Source: Gemmatimonadota bacterium (GTDB lineage: Bacteria > Latescibacterota > UBA2968 > UBA8231). From it: a stretch of DNA of 64,000 nucleotides. Each line of letters opens with the position of its first letter. The stretch's first letter is position 1. Location: positions 149,067-213,066 of the forward strand of contig JABJJN010000011.1 of assembly GCA_018660835.1 (NCBI GenBank), written 5' to 3'. The notes under the pieces were generated by a model. It did no database searches and had not been told where the DNA came from. It was given only the letters and a program-made list of their open reading frames with translations. The position numbers and the translations under genes were made by a program. Positions 36,063 through 43,895 of this stretch are shown in pieces.

Positions 36063-37858
36063 AAAGTGGTGATCGGTTGAGTAGAATGGAGCAGGGACAT
36101 GGTACGCAAGTGCCTGACTCTGCAACCCTTATCAACGATACCCCAGGTACTGACTTGGATCAGATCGCCCAACAATTGCGTGCCGAAATCGAATCGCTGG
36201 AAGACCATATCCAGCGGACGACGGACCGTTTCTTGGCAACCCAATGGGCGAGTGAGTTGATCGATCCCTTCGAACAACTCGAGGACGATCTCGACACGGA
36301 CGCTCTGCGCGAGGCAGTCCAGGCGATGTATGTCGCCCGCGCCCGCTTCAAGGTCAACGGTCACCTTGCCGAGCGCATTGATGCCATTCTTGAGCGCCAC
36401 GACTCCCTTATCGAGAAATTTTCGGTCGAGGACACGACGGCCTACGACGATGTCATCCATGAAACACCTGAGCCGTTACCTCATGGTACGGATGGTCTGT
36501 TTGAGGATGATGAAGAGGATTCGGCCTCTACAGCCATTGAGTTTGGCCTCGACGATGCGCCCACCGAGTCTGGGCAGATTCTTTTCTCGGGCGACGATGA
36601 GGTCGCCCCAGACAACCCGGTCACTTTCTCAGGCAACGACGAAGTTGAACCAGATCATCTCGCCAGTTTCTCTGGTGCAGAAGACATAGAAGAATCAAGT
36701 CTGTCTGTAGACTTCGTTGGTGCCAACGATGTGGATGAAGGCGACGTGGCGATCACCTTTTCTGGCGATGAAGAAAGTGGCGGGGAATCTGGAGACATCG
36801 TGACCTTCTCCGGTGATGACCTGGAGTCCTCGTCGCCGACGGCTGACTTTGGACAGGATGAGGAAGTAGAAGGACCCCATGTGACATTTGGGGCCGATAG
36901 CGAAGACGAGACCATCCCGCCAGCAGAGCTGTTTGACATGCCCGGTAACAGTGACACGAGCAAGGTCGACGTCACATTTGAGGGCTCTGAATCTACCGCG
37001 GCAGACTCGGAGGGGCTTTTCGACGCCTCACACGACAGCGTATCAGCGCCTGGAAATGCGCCGGCCGCTGGTGCAAATGACCTCTTCGAGTCCTCCTCCA
37101 ATGGCGCCTCGACCAGAGAGGCAAGTGCGAACGCTGGCCCAGCGCAAGACAAACGCAGGGCGGCTGCACAGCGTGAGAAGCAGAAGGCTGAAGAAGAAGA
37201 GTTGTTCGCCATCTTCTCCCACAAGGTCAGCCTGGACGATCTGCAAGCGGCCCTGGATATCACCATTCCACCAGAAGATGTCCGAAGCCTTGAGAATCAG
37301 CTCCGAGCCCGCCTTTCTGATCGTGTAGTAAATGCTCTACGTTCAACAAAGGTTGCGTCGGGGCAATACATCCTGCTGCCACGTATCCCCCGTTTCGTCG
37401 ACAATGGCACAGTGGTCCCCTGCACGGTGAAGAATCTAGCCCGGCGTTTTCATCAGCGTTTTGGCGACATTCGAGATTTGATGCGGTATCGCAACGACCC
37501 GATGATGACCTCCGAAATTCCGGAACCGGGTTGGGCTCTGATTACTCCGGAATCTCCGCGCGAGAGTCTGGGCAAGAACTACATGGAGCAAAATCAATAT
37601 CTCCGCTACCTGGCTACATCGCTGACCATCCCCTCACATCTGCTGCGCCGTCGCACGTTGGTCGAGGGGATCTACGACCTCATCGTCGGACAGATGGTCC
37701 TGGGAAAACAGTTGCAAAAGCAGAGCCTCGACTGGACGACCTCCTCCCCGGCCAAGAACGATTTCGTGTGTGTCTATCATGCACCTGAGGGAATCAGGGT
37801 GAGGGACCTGTCCAGAACAACCCACCATCCCTCACTGGGAGTCTGTCCCAACTGGTGA
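36059..37858 (+). CDS. Uncharacterised protein with acidic repeats, paralogous C-terminal domain B
   Basis: 599 residues from a TTG that overlaps the preceding TGA (TTGA); an ATG nine codons on (36086) is an alternative. Parts: helical N-terminal about 130 residues, a very acidic repeat region (about 170-310) built on (V/I)TFSGDDE units, a charged helical stretch (about 350-385), then the globular domain also found in the gene before it, ending LSRTTHHPSLGVCPNW. No signal peptide or membrane helix. It resembles a scaffold or regulatory protein in layout, but nothing identifies a function. The stop overlaps hemE by 4 bp. Confidence 0.7.
   Translation: MKSGDRLSRMEQGHGTQVPDSATLINDTPGTDLDQIAQQLRAEIESLEDHIQRTTDRFLATQWASELIDPFEQLEDDLDTDALREAVQAMYVARARFKVNGHLAERIDAILERHDSLIEKFSVEDTTAYDDVIHETPEPLPHGTDGLFEDDEEDSASTAIEFGLDDAPTESGQILFSGDDEVAPDNPVTFSGNDEVEPDHLASFSGAEDIEESSLSVDFVGANDVDEGDVAITFSGDEESGGESGDIVTFSGDDLESSSPTADFGQDEEVEGPHVTFGADSEDETIPPAELFDMPGNSDTSKVDVTFEGSESTAADSEGLFDASHDSVSAPGNAPAAGANDLFESSSNGASTREASANAGPAQDKRRAAAQREKQKAEEEELFAIFSHKVSLDDLQAALDITIPPEDVRSLENQLRARLSDRVVNALRSTKVASGQYILLPRIPRFVDNGTVVPCTVKNLARRFHQRFGDIRDLMRYRNDPMMTSEIPEPGWALITPESPRESLGKNYMEQNQYLRYLATSLTIPSHLLRRRTLVEGIYDLIVGQMVLGKQLQKQSLDWTTSSPAKNDFVCVYHAPEGIRVRDLSRTTHHPSLGVCPNW
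36575..36995 (+). repeat. Imperfect acidic repeats, about nine units of FSGDDE type
   Basis: In the 599-aa protein, units beginning with a hydrophobic pair and F then Ser/Gly and acidic residues recur every 14 to 20 residues: LFSGDDEVAPD, TFSGNDEVEPD, SFSGAEDIEES, DFVGANDVDEG, TFSGDEESGGE, TFSGDDLESS, DFGQDEEVEG, TFGADSEDE and TFEGSES. The DNA is not a perfect tandem repeat, so the units have diverged and are probably kept by selection on the protein. Confidence 0.8.
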
Positions 37859-38952
37859 CTGACACAGCCGCTTCACCTACAGTTGATGAACCCCTGTTCC
37901 TCGCCGCCTGCCGCGGTAAGCGGACCTCACGACGCCCGATCTGGTTGATGCGACAAGCGGGTCGGATACTCGAGCCTTATCGTCGCCTCAAGCAAGAGAA
38001 GGGGTCGATTGAGGTGATGTTTCAGGATCCTGCCACGGCGGCGGATGTCACAATGATGCCGGTAGATATGCTGGGCGTCGATGCGGCCATCCTTTTCGCC
38101 GATATCTTTACACCCGTTGACCCAATGGGCTGTCCAGTGACCTTCGATCCAGGGCCCGTCCTGGGATTTGCGGCCAGAGACGCGGAGGCGGTCTCGCGGC
38201 TGCGTCCTTTCGATGCGGCAAAGGATCTGGCCTATGTGGGTGAAATCATCGGCCGAATTCGTGCGCGGCTCCCCGCACATGTGCCATTGATCGGCTTTGC
38301 CGGTTCACCTCTGACCCTGGCCACCTACCTCGCCGAAGGTGGCGGGGCACGTGAGTTCACGCAATTTCGTCGATTGCTGCATCACGACCCTGCGACAGCA
38401 AAACAACTCATCGACGTTCTCACAGAGGTCACCATCGATTACCTGGCGATGCAGGTGCAGGCCGGCGCCCAGGCCTTGCAGCTGTTTGACACCTGGATCG
38501 GCGCCTTATCCTTGCGGGATTTCCAGACCCACGCATTGCCCTGTTTGCGACGCATCTTTGATGCCACCAGACCCTTGGGCGTACCACTGATTTACTATGC
38601 TAACAATGCTGCCCACCTGCTACCAAGCCTCGACCAGGTCGGCGCCGATGTCCTGTCCCTCGACTGGCGCACCGACCTTGCCGACGTCGACCGGATTTTG
38701 GATGGGCAGTTTCCCCTACAGGGAAACCTCGATCCTTGCGCCTTGTTCGCCCCTCCTGATGAGGTTGAGGCCCAAGCCTTGGGCCTGCTTGAGCGCACGA
38801 ATGGCATTCGGCACCTCTTCAATCTCGGCCACGGTGTGCAGCCAGACACGCCCTATGCCAGTGTCGAGCGGCTTGTCCAGGTCGTACAAGGTTATGCGAC
38901 ACCCTCTGCCCCCCCATCTGTCGAGGAGCGATCAGGCGGCAGCGATGGCTGA
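37855..38952 (+). CDS. hemE: Uroporphyrinogen decarboxylase
   Basis: 365 residues from a GTG overlapping the previous stop by 4 bp. The family signatures are present in order: RPIWLMRQAGR with the substrate-binding Arg residues, MLGVDAAILFADI with the catalytic Asp, GFAGSPLTLATYL, SLDWRTDL, QGNLDP and the HGVQPDTP end motif. The enzyme removes four carboxyl groups from uroporphyrinogen III to give coproporphyrinogen III in haem synthesis. It is the only haem gene here and lies in an operon of unknown proteins, so whether they act in tetrapyrrole metabolism is open. Confidence 0.96.
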   Translation: MTDTAASPTVDEPLFLAACRGKRTSRRPIWLMRQAGRILEPYRRLKQEKGSIEVMFQDPATAADVTMMPVDMLGVDAAILFADIFTPVDPMGCPVTFDPGPVLGFAARDAEAVSRLRPFDAAKDLAYVGEIIGRIRARLPAHVPLIGFAGSPLTLATYLAEGGGAREFTQFRRLLHHDPATAKQLIDVLTEVTIDYLAMQVQAGAQALQLFDTWIGALSLRDFQTHALPCLRRIFDATRPLGVPLIYYANNAAHLLPSLDQVGADVLSLDWRTDLADVDRILDGQFPLQGNLDPCALFAPPDEVEAQALGLLERTNGIRHLFNLGHGVQPDTPYASVERLVQVVQGYATPSAPPSVEERSGGSDG

Positions 38953-39175
38953 TCCTATTGAGAAGGGTGTCACGCGGCGACACACGTTTTTCTGCACCGA
39001 TCGACAACGCCATTCGTCAGAGACAACCGTCATTGACGTGGTTCCCAAGACGATCACCGTGTTCGGTCGGGAAGTATCAGGCTGGATTGTGACGACGGAG
39101 GAACCGGTAATCGACAAAACGATCACCCTTGCAGAGGCACTCGACGACGTCGGCGTGCGTCACGATCCCGAGTAG
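38945..39175 (+). CDS. Small conserved-looking hypothetical protein overlapping hemE
   Basis: A 76-codon frame beginning MADPIEKGVTRRHTFF whose ATG overlaps the last 8 bp of hemE; the ORF track shows it only as the tail of a longer out-of-frame entry. The peptide is compact with alternating hydrophobic residues (TVIDVVPKTITVFGREVSGWIVTTE) and an acidic end, as expected of a small folded protein. No Shine-Dalgarno is obvious, but translational coupling to hemE would not need one. Function unknown. Confidence 0.55.
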   Translation: MADPIEKGVTRRHTFFCTDRQRHSSETTVIDVVPKTITVFGREVSGWIVTTEEPVIDKTITLAEALDDVGVRHDPE

Positions 39176-39275
39176 CGAGGTTCAGTAGCGAGACCTCAAT
39201 ACGGGCTGCATTCGCGCTGTTTTCGGGGGGGCAGATAGTGACTGACGTTGTCGATCCTGGACACGACAGATCAGA

Positions 39276-39791
39276 TTATTCTTCGCTCGCCCAATCCAAC
39301 TCATTCTTCTCCCAGTTCGCCCAGGGTACAGGTGGTGCCTGAACCTGTTCAGCGGGAGAATAGAACGTCCCAATCAGATCCACCTCTGCATCAAAATCTC
39401 CCGCAATATCAGGAAAGTGCTGATCGAGCAATTCCTGCAACTGATCGCGGATTCCTCCGGCATGGTAGGACAACACTCGCTGCGTCTCTCGACGCCCCGC
39501 CTCATTGAGATGTCGTGCTAGGGGTGAACTGATCCAGAAATCGAATCTGATGGCCTGGCGCTGTTCATCAATAACCAGATGAACGCGGTACGCCGGATAG
39601 GTCAGCTCAAGTCCCAGCAAGCGTAAATGCAGGTCTAGCCACTGGGCCCCAGTGACAGTTCTCGACTGGCTGAGAAGATCTGCACTGATTACGGCCGGCG
39701 CGGGGGTCGCCGCGAGGCAGAGCGCACCAATACACAAGACATGCCAGAGTCGCAATAAACGAGGAACCATTGCCGACGCTGGCCTGCTCAC
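39276..39791 (-). CDS. Secreted hypothetical protein
   Basis: 171 residues starting at a GTG that overlaps the CBS gene stop by 4 bp (GTGA). A signal peptide (about residues 8-33, LWHVLCIGALCLAATPAPA) is followed by a small strand- and helix-mixed domain, with YPAYRVHLVIDEQRQAIRFDFWIS in the middle and a Trp/Pro-rich tail. I do not recognise it. An alternative Met (MVPRLLRLW) lies seven codons on. The coupling suggests it is expressed with the CBS/korAB genes. Confidence 0.6.
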   Translation of the reverse strand: MSRPASAMVPRLLRLWHVLCIGALCLAATPAPAVISADLLSQSRTVTGAQWLDLHLRLLGLELTYPAYRVHLVIDEQRQAIRFDFWISSPLARHLNEAGRRETQRVLSYHAGGIRDQLQELLDQHFPDIAGDFDAEVDLIGTFYSPAEQVQAPPVPWANWEKNELDWASEE

Positions 39792-40318
39792 GCGGTCTCG
39801 ACGCCCCGGCTCATGAACTCGACAATGTCACGGAGCGACACGACGCCCACCGGGCGCCCATCGTCATCTACGAGCGGGATATGGCGAAAGCCATGGACAG
39901 CCATCAAGTGAAGAGCATGACTGATAGGATCCGAGGGACGCAACGTCGAAGGACGCGGTGTCATCAGACTCTCAACAGGGATCGACTCCGCCTGGTCGAT
40001 GAGTCCAGCGACGCGATAAAGAACATCTCGCTCACTGAAAATCCCCACCAATTCTTCACCATTACCGGTCACCAGGACACAACCCACGTTGCGCTTCTGA
40101 AGCTTTTCGATGACTTCAGACAAGGTTGCCGTCATCTCCACGCATTCCGGGTGGCGGGGACCAAGCCGCAGCAGCGAGGTTTGCAGAGCTGCTGATTCCT
40201 GATCCTGGATCGCCTCTACAACCAGTGTTGCGCCACACTCGTCACAGGTGTCAGTGCCCGAGATATTTCCGTGACCACAGGCGGGACACTCGATGCCATC
40301 AGTCGGTGCTTGAGTCAT
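39788..40318 (-). CDS. Zinc-ribbon plus tandem CBS domain protein
   Basis: About 176 residues. Start moved to the ATG at 40318, which has AAGGAGGG upstream; the ORF-track frame begins inside korB. The N-terminal CPACGHGNISGTDTCDECG is a zinc ribbon of two CXXC pairs, followed by two CBS repeats (about 55-170) with GIFSERDVLYRV and VGVVSLRDIVEFM, the usual end of each motif. CBS pairs bind AMP, ATP or other adenosyl compounds and regulate partner enzymes. It lies 16 bp after korB; another CBS protein precedes korA. Confidence 0.85.
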   Translation of the reverse strand: MTQAPTDGIECPACGHGNISGTDTCDECGATLVVEAIQDQESAALQTSLLRLGPRHPECVEMTATLSEVIEKLQKRNVGCVLVTGNGEELVGIFSERDVLYRVAGLIDQAESIPVESLMTPRPSTLRPSDPISHALHLMAVHGFRHIPLVDDDGRPVGVVSLRDIVEFMSRGVETA

Positions 40319-40334
40319 AGCCCCCTCCTTCCGC

Positions 40335-41357
40335 TTACTCGACAACCCACGTATCACTGCTGTGCAGCAACGCATTCAGGTCGGCATCACCGCTGTCGAC
40401 CGCATCCTTCACCTGATCGACGAGCATGTCCGTATACGCGGGTCTGCTGACGTCGCGAAGTACGCCGAAGGGCAGCGGAAACTCCGGGTGCTGCATGCGG
40501 CTGAGCATGTATGCGTATGAGCTGTTGTCTAGTGACTCCTGGTGAACGGCCAATTCGTCGCTGGCGCCATTGGCTACGTCAACAATCTCAGGGATCATGC
40601 CATTGATGCGGATGCCCTTGTCGTTGTCACGACCATACACCAATGGCTTGCCCTCTTCTACGTACACGATATTGTCATCACGGACGCTGGAATCTGTCGT
40701 GTGATCCCAGGCAGTGGGATTGTAAACCACACAATTCTGGTAAATTTCGACGAAAGCAGTTCCACGATGAGCTGCCGCACGTCGAAGGGTTTCCTGGAGA
40801 TGTTTGGTATTCGTGTCCTGCGTGCGCGCGACAAAGGTGGCCTCGGCGCCGATGGCGACAGACATGGGATTGAAGGGGTAGTCGATCGAGCCCATGGGTG
40901 TCGATTTGGTTCGATGCCCCTGCAAGGACGTGGGAGAATACTGCCCCTTCGTCAGACCATACACGCGATTGTTGAACAGGAGGATCTTCACATCAACATT
41001 GCGTCGCATGCAGTGCACGAGATGGTTGCCACCAATGGAGAGGCCATCCCCATCACCGGTCACCACCCACACCGTCAGATCTGGATTGACAGCCTTGATC
41101 CCCGTTGCAAGGGTCGGTGCACGGCCGTGAATCGAATGCACACCGTATGTGTCCATGTAGTAGGGAAATCGACTCGAGCACCCGATTCCTGAGACGAACA
41201 CCGTCTGTTCCCTTGGTACGCCAATTTCGGCAAGGACCTTCTGCATCTGCGCCAGGATTGCGTAGTCACCGCACCCAGGGCACCAACGGACCTCCTGGTC
41301 GGAAACGAAATCTTTGCGCGTGAGCGATGCTGGCGGTTCGGCGATCGTGTCGGTCAT
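40335..41357 (-). CDS. korB: 2-oxoacid:ferredoxin oxidoreductase, beta subunit
   Basis: 340 residues. CPGCGDYAIL and SGIGCSSRFPYY hold cluster and cofactor Cys residues of the beta subunit; VTGDGDGLSIGGNHLVH...NNRVYGLTKGQ is the thiamine diphosphate/Mg motif (GDG...NN). With the alpha-gamma subunit encoded 19 bp upstream it forms a CoA- and ferredoxin-dependent oxidoreductase, most likely for 2-oxoglutarate, giving succinyl-CoA and reduced ferredoxin. Pyruvate or branched-chain substrates cannot be excluded by eye. No delta ferredoxin gene is next to it, as in the two-subunit KorAB type. Confidence 0.9.
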   Translation of the reverse strand: MTDTIAEPPASLTRKDFVSDQEVRWCPGCGDYAILAQMQKVLAEIGVPREQTVFVSGIGCSSRFPYYMDTYGVHSIHGRAPTLATGIKAVNPDLTVWVVTGDGDGLSIGGNHLVHCMRRNVDVKILLFNNRVYGLTKGQYSPTSLQGHRTKSTPMGSIDYPFNPMSVAIGAEATFVARTQDTNTKHLQETLRRAAAHRGTAFVEIYQNCVVYNPTAWDHTTDSSVRDDNIVYVEEGKPLVYGRDNDKGIRINGMIPEIVDVANGASDELAVHQESLDNSSYAYMLSRMQHPEFPLPFGVLRDVSRPAYTDMLVDQVKDAVDSGDADLNALLHSSDTWVVE

Positions 41358-41376
41358 CTCGGTCCTTTAAGGAAAC

Positions 41377-43257
41377 TCAAGTCAGAATTTCGTTGATCTT
41401 GGCGACGATCTCGCGAATCCGGAAGGGCTGTCCCTGGACCTTATTGAGACCGATAACACGCACGGGATAGCGCGCCTGCAGCAACATCGATAACTGCCCC
41501 ATGTTGAGTTCAGGAACAAGAACCTGGCGATAGCGACTCAAGATCTTACCAAGGTCCTTGGGCAGTGGGTTGAGATGTCGCAGATGACAACTGGCGACAG
41601 ATCGTCCCTCTGCCTGCGCCTGTTCAACAGCAGCGCGAATTGCACCGTACGTGCCTCCCCATCCAATAACCAGAAGATCTCCCTGGTCTGGGCCAAACAC
41701 ATCAAGAGGCGGCAAGAAGTCTGCAACGCGTGCGACCTTCTCTGCACGCGTCTTAATCATGTGCTCGTTGTCCTGCGGATCATAGGACACATTCCCCGTC
41801 ACATCCTGCTTACCAAGGCCACCCACGCGGTGCTCCAGACCTGGTGTACCTGGAACCACCCATGGTCTTGCCAGCGTCGCCTCATCACGCATGTAGGGCT
41901 GATAACCAACGGGGTCTGTCCGATGCTCGATATCAATCGGCTCGATCAAGTCGAGATCTGGCAGCAGCCAGGGCTCGGAGCTATTGGCCAGATAACCATC
42001 CGTCAGCAGAAAAACGGGCGTCATGTGACGAACCGCGATCCGACACGCCTCGATCGCCATCTCAAAACACTCAGCCGCCGTGGCGGCGGCGATGACGGGA
42101 ATCGGACTCTCACCGTTGCGGCCATACAACACGGAAAGCAGATCAGCCTGTTCAGTCTTTGTTGGTAGACCGGTGCTGGGTCCCCCTCTTTGCACATTGA
42201 CCACAACGAGGGGCAGTTCCATCACGATGGCCAGATTCATTCCCTCGCTCTTGAGCGACACACCCGGGCCACTCGAAGCAGTCACCGATAGGGCGCCGGC
42301 AAAGGATGCGCCAATGACGGAGCCAATGGCAGCAATCTCATCTTCGGCCTGAAAGGTGCGCACATCGAATCGCTTGAGTGCAGCAAGACCTTCAAGAATG
42401 GGACTGGCAGGCGTGATTGGATAACTACCATAGAACAGGGTCTTGTTGGCTTTCTGCGCCGCCGTCACCAATCCGAGCACGACCGCTTCATTTCCGGTGA
42501 TACGGCGATACGTTCCGGGAGGCACGACATCAGTGCGCGACGGAATACTCATGCGTGACTGAAAACCTTCGGTCGTCTCTCCAAAGGCATAACCGGCTTT
42601 TAGTGCTCGGGTGTTCGCCTCAACGACCTGGGGTCGCTTGCCAAACTTCTCTTGATAGAAAGCGAGGGTTGTGTCCATGGGCCGGTCGAACAACCAGAAT
42701 GCCAAGCCGAGGGCGAAGGCATTCTTGCACAGGTCCTTCTGCTGATTGGACAACTCGTCGAGGTCATCCAGCGCCGCCCGAGTCATCGTCGTTAGTGGTA
42801 CACGATGCAGTTCATAGCCCTGGAGATAAGACTCATCATCGAGGGGATTGGCGTCGTAGCCAGCCTTGCGCAGGTTGTTGCGCGTGAAGGCATCTTCGTT
42901 CACGATCACCACCCCACCTGGCTCCAGGTCAGCCAGATTGGCAGCCAGGGCAGCAGGATTCATCGCCACAAGCACGAGCGGCGCATCCCCTGCGGTGTAA
43001 ATGTCGCTGGCAGCCAGATTGACTTGAAATCCTGATAGTCCAGCCAGTGTCCCGGCGGGAGCACGAATCTCAGCTGGAAAATCTGGGAAGGTCGAGATGT
43101 CGTTGCCGAGGACGGCGGATGTATTTGTGAACTGGTCGCCCGTCAACTGCATGCCATCGCCGGAGTCTCCGGAAAACCGGACGACGACTGAATCCATCAA
43201 TCGCGCCATTTCAGCATTTACGGCGGATGATTCGGAGGCCGGTGGTTCGGCCATCAA
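41377..43257 (-). CDS. korA: 2-oxoacid:ferredoxin oxidoreductase, fused gamma-alpha subunit
   Basis: 626 residues. The N-terminal gamma domain (about 20-200) carries VVRFSGDSGDGMQLTGDQF and the AAL-rich middle; the alpha domain starts near residue 240 with GNEAVVLGLVTAAQKANKTLFYGSYPITPASPILE. ASSGPGVSLKSEGMNLAIVMELPLVVVNVQRGGPSTGLPT is the classical alpha signature. The gamma-alpha fusion and two-subunit layout match KorA of 2-oxoglutarate oxidoreductases. CBS genes sit on both sides of korAB, which hints at energy-charge control. Confidence 0.92.
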   Translation of the reverse strand: MMAEPPASESSAVNAEMARLMDSVVVRFSGDSGDGMQLTGDQFTNTSAVLGNDISTFPDFPAEIRAPAGTLAGLSGFQVNLAASDIYTAGDAPLVLVAMNPAALAANLADLEPGGVVIVNEDAFTRNNLRKAGYDANPLDDESYLQGYELHRVPLTTMTRAALDDLDELSNQQKDLCKNAFALGLAFWLFDRPMDTTLAFYQEKFGKRPQVVEANTRALKAGYAFGETTEGFQSRMSIPSRTDVVPPGTYRRITGNEAVVLGLVTAAQKANKTLFYGSYPITPASPILEGLAALKRFDVRTFQAEDEIAAIGSVIGASFAGALSVTASSGPGVSLKSEGMNLAIVMELPLVVVNVQRGGPSTGLPTKTEQADLLSVLYGRNGESPIPVIAAATAAECFEMAIEACRIAVRHMTPVFLLTDGYLANSSEPWLLPDLDLIEPIDIEHRTDPVGYQPYMRDEATLARPWVVPGTPGLEHRVGGLGKQDVTGNVSYDPQDNEHMIKTRAEKVARVADFLPPLDVFGPDQGDLLVIGWGGTYGAIRAAVEQAQAEGRSVASCHLRHLNPLPKDLGKILSRYRQVLVPELNMGQLSMLLQARYPVRVIGLNKVQGQPFRIREIVAKINEILT

Positions 43258-43303
43258 GCGCTCTCCTGGATGGATCGGGTGGGTTCGATGGGCTGTATCA
43301 AGC

Positions 43304-43783
43304 CTACGCCCCTTCCCGTGTTCTTGGAATCAGTTCAGGATCAGGGGGTAGATTGTAGATCTCACGCGGGAAGTGATCCGTGAGAAAACGAATCACCGCG
43401 TGTTGGGACAGATTTCCGACAATTTCACCGTTCTCGCCCAAAACCGGCACGTTACGGTAGTGCCCATTTGACATCAGAGAAAGAGCTTTGCTCACCGAGT
43501 CATCCACAGTAAGAACCTGTGGGTCAGAGGTCATCAGGTCGGCGATGGTGTCTTTGAGAGCACTTTTGGAATCGGCCACCTTCATCAGGACATCTCGCTC
43601 TGTAAAGATGCCCACGAGGCCACCGTCCTTCTCGGACTCCACGAGAATGACCGTTGAGCGGGACAGGCGCATTTGTTCCAGACCCTCGGCGACTTGCGTT
43701 GACGCAGGAAGCCGGGTAAAACCGGTGAGGTCCAAGTGCGATACTCTGGTCTCAGAGAAGGCTTGAGCGAGGCGCATGGTCAA
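43304..43783 (-). CDS. Tandem CBS domain protein
   Basis: 159 residues made of two CBS repeats. VGIFTERDVLMKVAD and IVGNLSQHAVIRFLTDHFP close them, and LMTSDPQVLTVDDSVSKALSLM is a typical CBS beginning. The short C-terminal tail FPREIYNLPPDPE follows the second repeat. It lies 46 bp upstream of korA and mirrors the CBS protein after korB. It may bind adenosyl nucleotides and set the activity or expression of the oxidoreductase; that is inference from position. Confidence 0.85.
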   Translation of the reverse strand: MTMRLAQAFSETRVSHLDLTGFTRLPASTQVAEGLEQMRLSRSTVILVESEKDGGLVGIFTERDVLMKVADSKSALKDTIADLMTSDPQVLTVDDSVSKALSLMSNGHYRNVPVLGENGEIVGNLSQHAVIRFLTDHFPREIYNLPPDPELIPRTREGA

Positions 43784-43895
43784 TCGGCGGGTTACGTGGG
43801 ATTCGATTCAAAAGTGTCGTCCACTCTGCACGAACTTCTACTGGAGAGGATGGCGACGCAAGAGCATCTCGAATATACCTCCGTACCAGAGAGCG

